Made by a program: the position numbers and the translations under genes
Shown: piece after piece, positions 1-7,855 of the stretch
Layout of the letters: every line of letters starts with the position of its first letter
How positions within the stretch are numbered: the first letter of the stretch is position 1
Notes under the pieces: generated by a model
What the model was told of the DNA's origin: nothing
What the model saw: the letters and a program-made list of their open reading frames with translations, nothing else
The model's database searches: none
From: Bradyrhizobium sp. JYMT SZCCT0180
Lineage (GTDB): Bacteria > Pseudomonadota > Alphaproteobacteria > Rhizobiales > Xanthobacteraceae
DNA length: 64,000 bases
Direction of reading: 5' to 3'
Assembly (NCBI RefSeq): GCF_018130165.1
Contig: NZ_JAFCLZ010000002.1
Location: forward strand, 248,001-312,000

Positions 1-755
1 GCGGTGCGGCCGTCGACAAGACCGGTGACCTCGCCGACGGCGATCTCGTGCACGATCTCGATGCCGAGTTTTCCAGCGGCTGCGCGAAAACCGTCCCGGC
101 GTAGCGCGCCGCGGCCGCTGCTGCGACCGATGAAGGCAACGCGGTGATGTCCGGCGGTCGCCAGTCGCCGTGCCGCCATCGCTCCGGCATCCGCATTGGA
201 GAATCCGACGAGCATGTCGATCGGATCACGCGGATAGGCCCATGTCTCGATCACCGGAATGGCCAGCTCCTGCAGGGCGGCCCGGTTCTCTTCGAGCTCG
301 ATCACGCCGGTAAACAGCACGGCCGCCGGCCGGATGCCGCGCAGCGACTGCAGCATCGCCACTTCCCGGGCATAGGAGTATGAGGTCTGACCGACCAACA
401 CTTCGTATCCTTCCGGCTCGAGCGCCGCTGCGAAGCTGCGCACGGCCAAGCCGAACTGCTGGCTGAGGATGTTGGAGACGAAGGCCATGACGACGTTGGA
501 GCGGCCCGAACGCAACGCCCGCGCGTGAGGGTTGGAAGCGTATCCGGTCGCCTCGATGATCCCGAGAATGCGGTCGCGGGTCTCACGATTGACCTTCTCG
601 GGATGACGCAGCACCCGCGACACCGTGATCGGGGAGACCCCGGCGCGTTCCGCCACCTCTTCGATGCGCGGCGGTCGTCCGACCGTAGTGCCGCGCCCGG
701 GCGGTGCCGGAATTCGCACGACATCATCGAAGGTTGTCAGGGGCGGATCGGCCAT
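1..755 (-). CDS. LacI-family transcriptional regulator (3' end beyond window)
   Basis: The reading frame starts at the ATG at 755 and runs off the left edge, so only about 251 N-terminal residues are visible. Residues 30-55 form a LacI-type helix-turn-helix (IEEVAERAGVSPITVSRVL), followed by the hinge and a periplasmic-binding-protein-like effector domain (GYASNPHARALRSGRS, then FVSNI and a core with AGHHRVAFIG). The HTH is preceded by an unusual ~28-residue N-terminal extension. It is the last visible gene of the minus-strand ABC transporter operon and is the likely regulator of that operon through the palindrome at 5338-5355. Effector unknown, but expected to be the transported solute. Confidence 0.9.
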   Translation of the reverse strand, partial: MADPPLTTFDDVVRIPAPPGRGTTVGRPPRIEEVAERAGVSPITVSRVLRHPEKVNRETRDRILGIIEATGYASNPHARALRSGRSNVVMAFVSNILSQQFGLAVRSFAAALEPEGYEVLVGQTSYSYAREVAMLQSLRGIRPAAVLFTGVIELEENRAALQELAIPVIETWAYPRDPIDMLVGFSNADAGAMAARRLATAGHHRVAFIGRSSGRGALRRDGFRAAAGKLGIEIVHEIAVGEVTGLVDGRT

Positions 756-803
756 CGAATCCAGGGGCTAGTGTTGTCTAGAGTCGTTTCGCGTACCAAA
801 ATC

Positions 804-1832
804 TCATCGGCCCGAAACCTCATCGCGTGTCAACGGCCGGCCAACCTGGACCAGGCAATCGCCGCTCTGGCAGTCGGTGTGGAGACGTTGCGAGATCACG
901 ATCCCGGCGGCGGGGAAGTGCAGCACTTCCTCGGGCGCCTCGGGTCGTTCGAAATCGTGGTACCAGCCCGCCACGTCGCCATCCCTGACCCGCGCGCCGA
1001 CCACGACCGCCGGTTCGAACCAGCCGCGCCGTGTCGCGAACACCGCCTGGGCGTGGCTCTCCAGCGCCAGCAGTTCGGTTTGTCCTTCGATGGGGACGTG
1101 TGGGCCGAGCACGGGTGCTTCGATGATGCCAAGCGCGAGCAGCAGCCGGTCCACGGCCCGGGCGGTCAGGGCCATCGTCTGCGGCGTGACCGTGCCGCCG
1201 GAGCCGAATTCGCCGGAGATGCCGATCGCTCGGGCCCGCGCGGCAGCTGCCATCGAGGTCGGGGCTTCGGCGCCGTTTTCGGCGACAAAGGCGAACGGCA
1301 TTCCGAGCCCCTCCATGAGACCGAGCGCGCGGGCGAACATGTCCGGCGGGCCTTGCCGCTCGATCAGGGCGCAAGGCAGATGCGCCATCGACGTTCCACC
1401 GGAATGGATGTCGAAGATCACGTCGTGGCGGGGGAAGAGTTCATGTTCGAGGAAATGAGCGAGCCGGAAAGTTGGCGTGCCCGAGGGGTCGCCAGGGAAG
1501 GCGCGGTTGAGATTGCCCTCGTCAAGCGGCGAGCGTCGGCGGGCTGCCATCACCGCCGGGAGATTGGCGAAAGGCAGGATGGTCACCTCGCCCTTCATGT
1601 TGGCGGGATCGAGCCGGCGAAACAGCCGCGCGAGCGTGATCTCACCCTCGTATTCGTCGCCGTGGTTACCGGCCATCAGCAGAACTCGCGGGCCCGCACC
1701 GTTGCGGATCCGGAAGATCGGAATCTTGACCTGGAAATAGGGCGACCGATCGATCGAGAACGGGATGCTGAGGTGGCCGGACCATTTGTGGTCGGCGTCG
1801 AAGTCGATCTCGTGGAAAAGTCCGGTATGCAT
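804..1832 (-). CDS. Succinylglutamate desuccinylase/aspartoacylase-family zinc deacylase (DoeB/EutE-like)
   Basis: The 342-residue protein has the M14-type zinc ligands of the AstE/AspA family: His57 and Glu60 in GNHGDEYEGE and His143 in DIHSGG, with GEFG supplying the probable catalytic glutamate near the C-terminal third. The family hydrolyses N-acyl amino acids to the free amino acid and an acid. The closest match I can recall is the N-alpha-acetyl-diaminobutyrate deacetylase of ectoine breakdown (DoeB/EutE), but no ectoine hydrolase or EutABC gene is in view, so the substrate is open. It lies downstream of a RidA gene and an amino-acid ABC transporter on the same strand, which fits import and deacylation of an N-acyl amino acid. 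Confidence 0.85.
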   Translation of the reverse strand: MHTGLFHEIDFDADHKWSGHLSIPFSIDRSPYFQVKIPIFRIRNGAGPRVLLMAGNHGDEYEGEITLARLFRRLDPANMKGEVTILPFANLPAVMAARRRSPLDEGNLNRAFPGDPSGTPTFRLAHFLEHELFPRHDVIFDIHSGGTSMAHLPCALIERQGPPDMFARALGLMEGLGMPFAFVAENGAEAPTSMAAAARARAIGISGEFGSGGTVTPQTMALTARAVDRLLLALGIIEAPVLGPHVPIEGQTELLALESHAQAVFATRRGWFEPAVVVGARVRDGDVAGWYHDFERPEAPEEVLHFPAAGIVISQRLHTDCQSGDCLVQVGRPLTRDEVSGR

Positions 1833-1898
1833 TGGATGCCTCAGGGCCGCGTCGTCACCGACGCCGGCCGAAGGTTGAAGGAGTGCACGAAGCGCGTC

Positions 1899-2243
1899 TC
1901 AGACGGCGGCGACGGCCGTCATCTCGACGCGCAAATCGGGGTCGGCGAGCCGCGCCTCGACGCAGGCGCGTGCGGGCGGATTGGCGGGATCGATCCAGGC
2001 GTCCCACACCGAGTTCATCGCCTCGAAGTCGGTGATGTGCGGCAGGAAGACGTTGACCGCGACCAGCTTGGAGCGATCGGATCCCGCCTGCTTCAGCAGC
2101 GCCTCGATCTTGCCGAGCACCTGGGTCGTCTGGGAAACGATCCCCGCCTTGCGGTCGTCGGCCACCTGGCCGGCGATATGCACCATGCCGGCGCAGACAA
2201 CGGCCTGGCTCATGCGCGGGCCGACCAAATAACGTTCAATCAT
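1899..2243 (-). CDS. RidA/YjgF-family protein
   Basis: A 114-residue RidA-fold protein. It ends with the family C-terminal pattern (PPARACVEARLADPDLRVEM), including the arginine that in RidA binds the carboxylate of enamine/imine intermediates. Family members deaminate reactive 2-aminoacrylate-type imines released by PLP or amino-acid oxidising enzymes. Position between the amino-acid binding protein and the zinc deacylase suggests a housekeeping role for a labile intermediate in the same catabolic route. Co-directional with both neighbours. Confidence 0.9.
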   Translation of the reverse strand: MIERYLVGPRMSQAVVCAGMVHIAGQVADDRKAGIVSQTTQVLGKIEALLKQAGSDRSKLVAVNVFLPHITDFEAMNSVWDAWIDPANPPARACVEARLADPDLRVEMTAVAAV

Positions 2244-2282
2244 GTTTGCAGCTCCTCGAGAAAAAAAGAAGTTCGCCTGAAC

Positions 2283-3080
2283 TCACAAGGTCGGCAGTGA
2301 CTGCTCTTCCTTGAACCACTTCAGCTGCAGTTCGCCGAGCTTGCCGTTCAGCTTGTTGGTGAAGAGGGCGGTGTTGATCCAGTTGAGCAGATTCTGCTCG
2401 CCCTGCCGCAAGCCGATATGCGCCGGCGACTGACGGATGAGGAACTTGAGCTCGACCTCCTTGGTTGGATTCTGCTCTTTCACCTTGAGCGCGATCGCGC
2501 TGTTCTCGGCGAAGCTGTCGGCCTGGCCGGCGAGATAGGCGGCGATCGCCGCGGGAGTGTCCTCGAAGCGCACCAGCTTCACCTTTGGCGCATTGTCGGT
2601 GAGCCAGACGTCGAGCGTCGTTCCCTTGGCCACCGCGACGGTGTGGCGTTCGAGGTTTTCGGCCTTCTTGCCCGTCGCTGCGGCAATCGACTTCGGACCA
2701 TAAACGCCCAGATTCACCACCGCGTAGGGCTGGGAGAACATGATCTGCTGGGCGCGTTCCGGCGTTGCACCAAGGCCTGCGATCAGGACGTCGATCTTGT
2801 CGGACAACAGGCTCGGGATGCGCGCCGCGCCCGTCACCGGGACGAGTTCGAGCTTCACGCCCATGTCGGCCGCAATCAGCTTGGCGAGATCGGCGTCGAG
2901 GCCGGCGATTTCGCCCTTGTCGTCCTTGAAGCCCCAGGGTGCAGCGTCGGTGAGGATGCCGACGCGCAGACGTCCGGCACCGAGCACATCCTTCAGCTTG
3001 TCGGCGCTGGCAAGACCTGGCGCAGTGAGGACGGCGAGCGCCGTGGTGGCGATAGCGAAGAGGGATTTCAATCTTCTCAT
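2283..3080 (-). CDS. Amino-acid ABC transporter periplasmic binding protein
   Basis: 265 residues beginning with a Sec signal peptide (basic MRRLKS, hydrophobic core, cleavage after GLASA). The mature part is a class-3 solute-binding protein (GRLRVGILTDAAPWGF, the FDADLAKLIAADMGV-like segment, DVLIAGLGATPERAQQIMFSQPY). The ATG at 3080 was chosen because GGAGAG lies just upstream and the signal peptide starts there; the open frame extends further 5' without coding support. It supplies the substrate to the permease/ATPase genes immediately upstream. Polar or charged amino acids or derivatives are the usual ligands. Confidence 0.92.
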   Translation of the reverse strand: MRRLKSLFAIATTALAVLTAPGLASADKLKDVLGAGRLRVGILTDAAPWGFKDDKGEIAGLDADLAKLIAADMGVKLELVPVTGAARIPSLLSDKIDVLIAGLGATPERAQQIMFSQPYAVVNLGVYGPKSIAAATGKKAENLERHTVAVAKGTTLDVWLTDNAPKVKLVRFEDTPAAIAAYLAGQADSFAENSAIALKVKEQNPTKEVELKFLIRQSPAHIGLRQGEQNLLNWINTALFTNKLNGKLGELQLKWFKEEQSLPTL

Positions 3081-3127
3081 AACTCTCTCCTGGTGGCGGC
3101 ACGATGGCCGGTTTGCTTGGAAGGGGC

Positions 3128-3856
3128 TCATTTCACCGAGGCGATGAAACTTGCGAGTTCGGGGGTCTCGGGTCGGACGAACAGTTTCGACGGCGGTCCC
3201 TGTTCCCAGACGCGGCCCTGGTGCATGAAGACGATGCGGTCGGCGACGTTGCGGGCAAACCCCATCTCGTGCGTGACGAGGATCATCGTCATGCCCTGGC
3301 GCGCCATCGCCTCCATCACCTTCAGGACCTCGCCGACCAGTTCGGGGTCGAGCGCCGAAGTCACCTCGTCGAACAGCATGAGGTGCGGGGCCATGGCAAG
3401 GCAGCGGGCAATCGCCACCCGCTGTTGTTGACCGCCGGAGAGCTGCTCCGGCCAGGCGTCGATCTTGTCGGCGAGGCCGACGCGGGCGAGGACATCCTGA
3501 GCAAGCGCTCGCGCTTCGGACTTGCCGATGCGGCCGGTGAGCAATGGGGCCAGCGTGATGTTGCGTTCGACCTTGAGGTGGGAAAACAGGTTGAAGGCCT
3601 GGAAGACGATGCCGACGCGCTGGCGAAACTGCCGCAAGTCCGGCATCTTGGCATGAACCCTTTGTCCCTCGACGTGAATCTCGCCGGCATCGACCGTCTC
3701 GAGCGCGTTGATGCAACGGAGCAGCGTCGATTTGCCCGAGCCGGAGCGGCCGATGATCGTGACGATCTCGCCCTCTTCGACGTCGAGCGAAACGCCGTTG
3801 AGCACGTCGGTCCGGCCGAACTTCTTGTGGACGTCGCGGATTTCAACGAGAGCCAT
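3128..3856 (-). CDS. Amino-acid ABC transporter ATP-binding protein (GlnQ/HisP type)
   Basis: 242 residues with a complete ATPase domain: Walker A GRSGSGKST, Q-loop, signature LSGGQQQR, Walker B LMLFDEVTSALD and the H-loop (VTHEMGFA). These are the hallmarks of the polar-amino-acid uptake ATPases. Its start overlaps the end of the permease gene by 14 bp, indicating translational coupling. It should work as a dimer on the cytoplasmic face with the two permeases encoded upstream. Confidence 0.95.
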   Translation of the reverse strand: MALVEIRDVHKKFGRTDVLNGVSLDVEEGEIVTIIGRSGSGKSTLLRCINALETVDAGEIHVEGQRVHAKMPDLRQFRQRVGIVFQAFNLFSHLKVERNITLAPLLTGRIGKSEARALAQDVLARVGLADKIDAWPEQLSGGQQQRVAIARCLAMAPHLMLFDEVTSALDPELVGEVLKVMEAMARQGMTMILVTHEMGFARNVADRIVFMHQGRVWEQGPPSKLFVRPETPELASFIASVK

Positions 3857-4493
3857 CGAGGCGAGCCTCCAGGGAACGGGACCACAGCGTGAGCGGCAGG
3901 CAGGTTGCGAAGTAGATCGCCGCGACCACGGCGTAGGTGAGGAGCGGCTGGAAGGTCGCGGCGCTCACCACCTGGCCGGCGCGCGCCAGCTCGACGAATC
4001 CGATGATCGAAGCGAGCGAGGTGCCCTTCACGAGCTGGACGAGGAAGCCGACCGTCGGCGGCAGCGACAGGCGCAGCGCCTGCGGCCCGACGATGTGGCA
4101 AAATTGCTGCCAGCGCGACAGGCCGAGGCAGGCGCCGGCTTCCCATTGCGCCTGTTTCACGGCCTCGAGCCCGCCGCGCCAGATATCGCCCAGGAAGGCC
4201 GCGGTGTAGAGCGTGTAGGCCACCGTAACCGCGACGAGCGCCGGCACCTGGATGCCGAGGAACACCGGCATGCCGAAGTAAAAGAAGAAGAGCAGGCCGA
4301 GCAGCGGCACGCCCTGGATCACCTGGATCGCCGCGGCCGAGATCCAGCGCAGCGGGGCGATGCGGCTGATCCGGCCCGTCGCCAGCCCAAGTCCGAGCGG
4401 CGCGCCGAAGGCGAGCGCGAGGACGACGAGCACCACCGTCCAGCGCAGCGCCGAGAGCAGCGAGACGAAATCGATGAAGGAGAAGGATCGCAT
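3843..4493 (-). CDS. Amino-acid ABC transporter permease (HisM/GlnP type), second permease
   Basis: 216 residues with about five hydrophobic segments and the EAA loop of the His/Glu/Gln/Arg permease group (EAGACLGLSRWQQFCHIVGPQALR). It pairs with the preceding permease gene (ends 4507, 13 bp away) to form a heterodimeric channel. Overlaps the ATPase gene. Confidence 0.93.
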   Translation of the reverse strand: MRSFSFIDFVSLLSALRWTVVLVVLALAFGAPLGLGLATGRISRIAPLRWISAAAIQVIQGVPLLGLLFFFYFGMPVFLGIQVPALVAVTVAYTLYTAAFLGDIWRGGLEAVKQAQWEAGACLGLSRWQQFCHIVGPQALRLSLPPTVGFLVQLVKGTSLASIIGFVELARAGQVVSAATFQPLLTYAVVAAIYFATCLPLTLWSRSLEARLDGSR

Positions 4494-4506
4494 GCGGCGG
4501 CCTGCC

Positions 4507-5166
4507 TCAACGCCGCCGGGGCGAGCGGAAGGCGAGGGCGCCCACCACCGCGAACAGGATCTTGAACGACATCGCCATCGCGAAATAGACCGCGCAGATG
4601 ACCGCGTAGACTTCGAAGCTGCGATAGGTGCGGCTCTCGACGAAGCCTGCGACGTGGAACAGCTCGTCGGCGGCGACCTGCGAGGCGAGCGAAGTCCCGA
4701 GCAGGAGCAGCACGAATTGGCTGGTCACCGCCGGATAGGCGTTGCGCAGCGCCGGCGGCAGCAGGATATGGACAAACACCTGCCAGCCGCTGAGACCGAG
4801 GCATTGGCCGGCCTCGATCTGGCTTTTCGGGACGGAGTCGAGGCCCGAGCGGATGATCTCGACCGAATAGGCGCCGAAGTAGAGCGACAGCGCCACCGCC
4901 GCCGCCTCGAACGCCGGCAGCTTCAAGCCGAAGCTCGGCAGCACGAAGAACACGATGAAGAGCTGGATCAACGATGGCGTATTGCGGAACAGCTCGATGT
5001 AGCCGCGCACCAGCCAGCGCGTGGGCTTCGCGCGCCCCTTGAGTGCGACGGCGCCGGCGGTGCCGATCAAGAGGCCGAAGCAGGCGGCTATGACGGTCAG
5101 CTCGAGCGTGACGAGCGTCCCATCGATCAATTGGTCGCGATAGCGCCAGAGCGGCAGGAAGTTCAT
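4507..5166 (-). CDS. Amino-acid ABC transporter permease (HisQ/GlnP type), first gene of operon
   Basis: 219 residues. Hydrophobic segments flank the conserved RNTP motif (GYIELFRNTPSLIQLF) and the EAA loop (EAGQCLGLSGWQVFVHILLPPALR) of polar-amino-acid permeases. First gene of the minus-strand operon that continues through the second permease, ATPase, binding protein, RidA, zinc deacylase and LacI regulator. The promoter and LacI-type palindrome lie about 170 bp upstream. Confidence 0.93.
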   Translation of the reverse strand: MNFLPLWRYRDQLIDGTLVTLELTVIAACFGLLIGTAGAVALKGRAKPTRWLVRGYIELFRNTPSLIQLFIVFFVLPSFGLKLPAFEAAAVALSLYFGAYSVEIIRSGLDSVPKSQIEAGQCLGLSGWQVFVHILLPPALRNAYPAVTSQFVLLLLGTSLASQVAADELFHVAGFVESRTYRSFEVYAVICAVYFAMAMSFKILFAVVGALAFRSPRRR

Positions 5167-5337
5167 CGCCGTTCCCTCAGCCGAAACGGGTGTGCAGGAC
5201 CCGCCTCAGGGCCCTGTCCGCTGTGGGACCGAAGATCACGCGCCATCGATCGAGCGGGATGCAGGAATGGGAGATGCCGAGGGGGATGTGTCGCTCCATC
5301 TGTGGCGATCCAAGGTGCCGAATTCACCGTATGACAG

Positions 5338-5382
5338 AATGACAACGTTGTCATTATCAGTTTTTAGCCAGTTTTGGCCCAA
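5338..5382 (-). promoter_or_regulatory. LacI-type operator overlapping a candidate promoter of the ABC/deacylase operon
   Basis: AATGACAACGTTGTCATT at 5338-5355 is a perfect 18-bp palindrome with the central CG typical of LacI/GalR operators. On the minus strand a candidate -10 (GATAAT, 5358-5353) partly overlaps it, with TTGGGC (5382-5377) 18 bp further upstream as a weak -35. A repressor bound here would cover the -10 and start site of the operon starting at 5166. The remainder of the 5167-5525 gap holds no convincing gene. Confidence 0.7.
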
Positions 5383-5525
5383 GAAGGAGGCAAAGGCGTA
5401 TTCAGGGCGGGTACGACAGCGGACGAGGAACCTAGCCCGCGCGCCAAGGGCCAGCCGGCCGAGCGAAACGGCACGACGACCAAAGCGGACGGCCGTCGCC
5501 TCTTCTGAATTCACGGGTTCACGGG

Positions 5526-6365
5526 CTAGTCGGCCGGCGCTTTCTTGAGCAACTCGTCCAGGTCGACATCGACCTGGCCGGGCGCTCTGATGTGGCGGAC
5601 TTCAAAACTGTCCGGGGTGAAGCGGTATTCCACCAGCCCGGTTTCCTTGATCGAGATCAACGGCTGCATGCGACCGGGAATGATGAAGCCCACAGAGGGC
5701 GCCCAGACATGGCGGACGCGGCCATAGGTGAAGTCGCGGCGCTGGTGGACATGGCCGGAGGCCACTAAACGCAGGTCGACCGCGCCGAACATCTCGATCA
5801 GTCGCCTGCGCGCCGGCTGCGGCACGTAGCGGATCGCGGAAGCCTCAAGTTCGGGATCGTCTGGCGCGTCGAGATAGAGCGGCTTGTGCAGGAACAGTGC
5901 GACCGGCTTGCCGCCGGTGCGTGACAGTTCTGACGCGAGCCAGTCGAACTGCTCGGCCTCGCTGGCAAGTCCGGTGTTCATGATCAGCGAGTTCAACCCG
6001 ACAAAACACCAGCCGGCTTCGTCGAACCGCCAACGGTCTTCGCCGATCACAGCGCGAAAGTTTTGCAGGTGCTGTTCGCTCGCGGCATGCGACGGCACCG
6101 GTCCGACCGCGGTCGGGTTGTCGCCGATGTCGTGATTGCCGGGCAGGTAGCGGCAGGCGACCGGCAGCTCGGCGTGCAGGCTTTTGGCGAAGGCGAGATC
6201 GTCCGGGCTGGTCGGGGCACTGAATGCGAGATCGCCGCTGTTGATCACAAGATCAGGCCGCGTCGCGTCGATATGCGCGGCCACACGATGAAAATTGTCA
6301 GTGAGCTTTACGAGGCGGCGGGCGAGGTGGGTGTCGGAAATCTGGGTCAGGCGGAATGGGCTCAT
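5526..6365 (-). CDS. Metallophosphoesterase (CpdA/GpdQ-like phosphodiesterase)
   Basis: 279 residues carrying all calcineurin-like metal-site motifs in order: SDTHL near the N-terminus, NSGDLAF, PGNHDIG and the C-terminal ASGHVHQ. This arrangement is that of the class III cyclic-nucleotide phosphodiesterases and glycerophosphodiesterases. Start at ATG 6365 was chosen because SPFRLTQISDTHL is the usual N-terminus; the open frame extends upstream across unrelated sequence. The substrate (cAMP, glycerophosphodiester or other) cannot be read from sequence. A class III cyclase gene does exist at 43919, but far away. Confidence 0.9.
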   Translation of the reverse strand: MSPFRLTQISDTHLARRLVKLTDNFHRVAAHIDATRPDLVINSGDLAFSAPTSPDDLAFAKSLHAELPVACRYLPGNHDIGDNPTAVGPVPSHAASEQHLQNFRAVIGEDRWRFDEAGWCFVGLNSLIMNTGLASEAEQFDWLASELSRTGGKPVALFLHKPLYLDAPDDPELEASAIRYVPQPARRRLIEMFGAVDLRLVASGHVHQRRDFTYGRVRHVWAPSVGFIIPGRMQPLISIKETGLVEYRFTPDSFEVRHIRAPGQVDVDLDELLKKAPAD

Positions 6366-6510
6366 GCGAAAATCCTTTCGTCCCTGATTATAGATTTGTC
6401 GGCGACGGAATGATGAAATTTTGCACGCGGTCGTTCGCACGAAAACAGGTGCGCGCAAGGTCGTTTGAATGCTTGTTTGAAAAGCCGTTTGAAAGGAAAG
6501 CCGCCGACGC

Positions 6511-7218
6511 TCACAGCACGCGGTAGCGGATCGCAAAGGCGTTGTGCGTCTCTGGCGTGACGGTGTCGCCCTTCGCAAGCGTGATGCCGTCGGCCAGATG
6601 CCACGGCCCGAACTTGTCGGAATGCGTCGGGCTGGCCGGCAGCCGCAGCTTGAACTGGGTTTGCGCACGCCCGGGCAGATTGAGCACCACCATGCGTTCG
6701 GTGGTGCGGTAGTCGAGCGTGACGGTTCCCTTGAGCACGTTGCGGCCGTCCGATGTCGAGGCCAGCGCATCCTGCACCTTGGCCAGCTTCTGGTTCCGGT
6801 CGGTGAGCAGTTCCACCTGGGTATCGGCAATTGCGGTCAGCGCCGCCTTCGGCAGCCGGATTTCGAACTCCACCGCGGGTTTTGCCGGATTGATGCCGAG
6901 ATAGGCCAGCGCGGCATGCCTGACGTCGTAGACCACGAAGGCTGTGAGGGCGATCACGACAACGGCGGCGAGGCCATGCTTGAAAAGGTCGCGCGGGCTG
7001 CGGGTGCCGCTGCGGAAATAGACCGACAGCACGATGGCCACCGCCAGCGCAGCGGCGACACCGGCCAGCGTCGACATCACGATGCCAAGCCCGCCATTGA
7101 CGCTGTCGTCGAACCATCCGGTTCCGGCGCCAACCATTCTGAGCAGCGAGGTCACGGAATCGCCGGGCGCTTCGGCCACGCGGGCCGCGCCGGTTAGAAG
7201 CGGTGAGGTGATGTTCAT
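6511..7218 (-). CDS. Hypothetical membrane protein
   Basis: About 235 residues from ATG 7218; a GTG at 7284 would add 22. Two hydrophobic segments lie in the first half (an alanine/valine-rich stretch ending in VYFRSG, and AAVVVIALTAFVVY). The rest is a soluble region rich in beta-prone sequence and repeated polar residues (EFEIRLPKAALTAI, VVLNLPGR, LRLPASPTHSDKFGPW). I do not recognise a family. The two LP-x-G/A phrases may mark a repeated beta subdomain facing the periplasm. Convergent with nothing and probably a single-gene unit. Confidence 0.7.
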   Translation of the reverse strand: MNITSPLLTGAARVAEAPGDSVTSLLRMVGAGTGWFDDSVNGGLGIVMSTLAGVAAALAVAIVLSVYFRSGTRSPRDLFKHGLAAVVVIALTAFVVYDVRHAALAYLGINPAKPAVEFEIRLPKAALTAIADTQVELLTDRNQKLAKVQDALASTSDGRNVLKGTVTLDYRTTERMVVLNLPGRAQTQFKLRLPASPTHSDKFGPWHLADGITLAKGDTVTPETHNAFAIRYRVL

Positions 7219-7390
7219 GGCGCCATCTCGAAGCGGCGGAGCCGTTCCGACCGGAATGACCTGACCGCTCCAGCAGTAGGTCACGGCGGTGCCGATTGCG
7301 GTTCAACCGGACGCGGCTGCCGATTTGTCACAGGGCGGCACCCCCGCTATTGGTTGGTACGGGCGGCGAACGCCCTGCGGGGAGATTCCC

Positions 7391-7825
7391 ATGGGCGTGC
7401 TGATGTCGATTCAACTGGTTCTGCTGCCTGTCTTCGCTCAGGTCGGGCTCACCTTTGCGCTGCTGCTGTGGATGGCCACGGCGCGGACCGGGGCGCTGAA
7501 GGCGAGGGAAACCAGCCTGAAGGACATCGCGCTGCGGCAGCCGAACTGGCCGGAAAAGGCCACCAAGATCGGCAATTGCTACAGCAACCAGTTCGAAATC
7601 CCGGTCCTGTTCTACGTCCTGATCGCGCTGGCGCTGCCGCTGCGCAAGGCCGATTTCTTCATCCTGCTGATGTCCTGGGTGTTCGTCGTGACGCGCTTTG
7701 CCCATGCCGGGATCTTTGTCACGTCGAACGACGTCCGGACCCGCTCGCTGGCCTGGTTCGCCGGCGTCCTTGTGCTGCTGGCGATGTGGATCTACTTCGC
7801 GCTGAAGATGCTGTTGCTCATCTGA
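7391..7825 (+). CDS. MAPEG-family membrane protein
   Basis: 144 residues with four hydrophobic helices and the MAPEG-like loop (CYSNQFEIPVLFYVLIALAL, then RFAHAGIF). Members of this membrane family include microsomal glutathione transferases; bacterial forms of this length are mostly uncharacterised. Start at ATG 7391 is supported by GGGGAG 8 bp upstream. The next gene (rRNA methyltransferase) begins 30 bp downstream, so they may be co-transcribed. Confidence 0.85.
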   Translation: MGVLMSIQLVLLPVFAQVGLTFALLLWMATARTGALKARETSLKDIALRQPNWPEKATKIGNCYSNQFEIPVLFYVLIALALPLRKADFFILLMSWVFVVTRFAHAGIFVTSNDVRTRSLAWFAGVLVLLAMWIYFALKMLLLI

Positions 7826-7855
7826 CACCGCGCCTATCTCAAACGAAAGACCTGA

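Noticed and set aside
525..2300. Long + strand open frame of 591 codons across the LacI/deacylase/RidA region
   Set aside because: It is antisense to three genes with clear family motifs, and its own sequence is Arg/Gly/Asp-rich without domain features; typical GC-driven shadow.
5192..5548. 118-codon + strand ORF in the LacI operator region
   Set aside because: Spans the operator and promoter, no start signal, low-complexity basic sequence.
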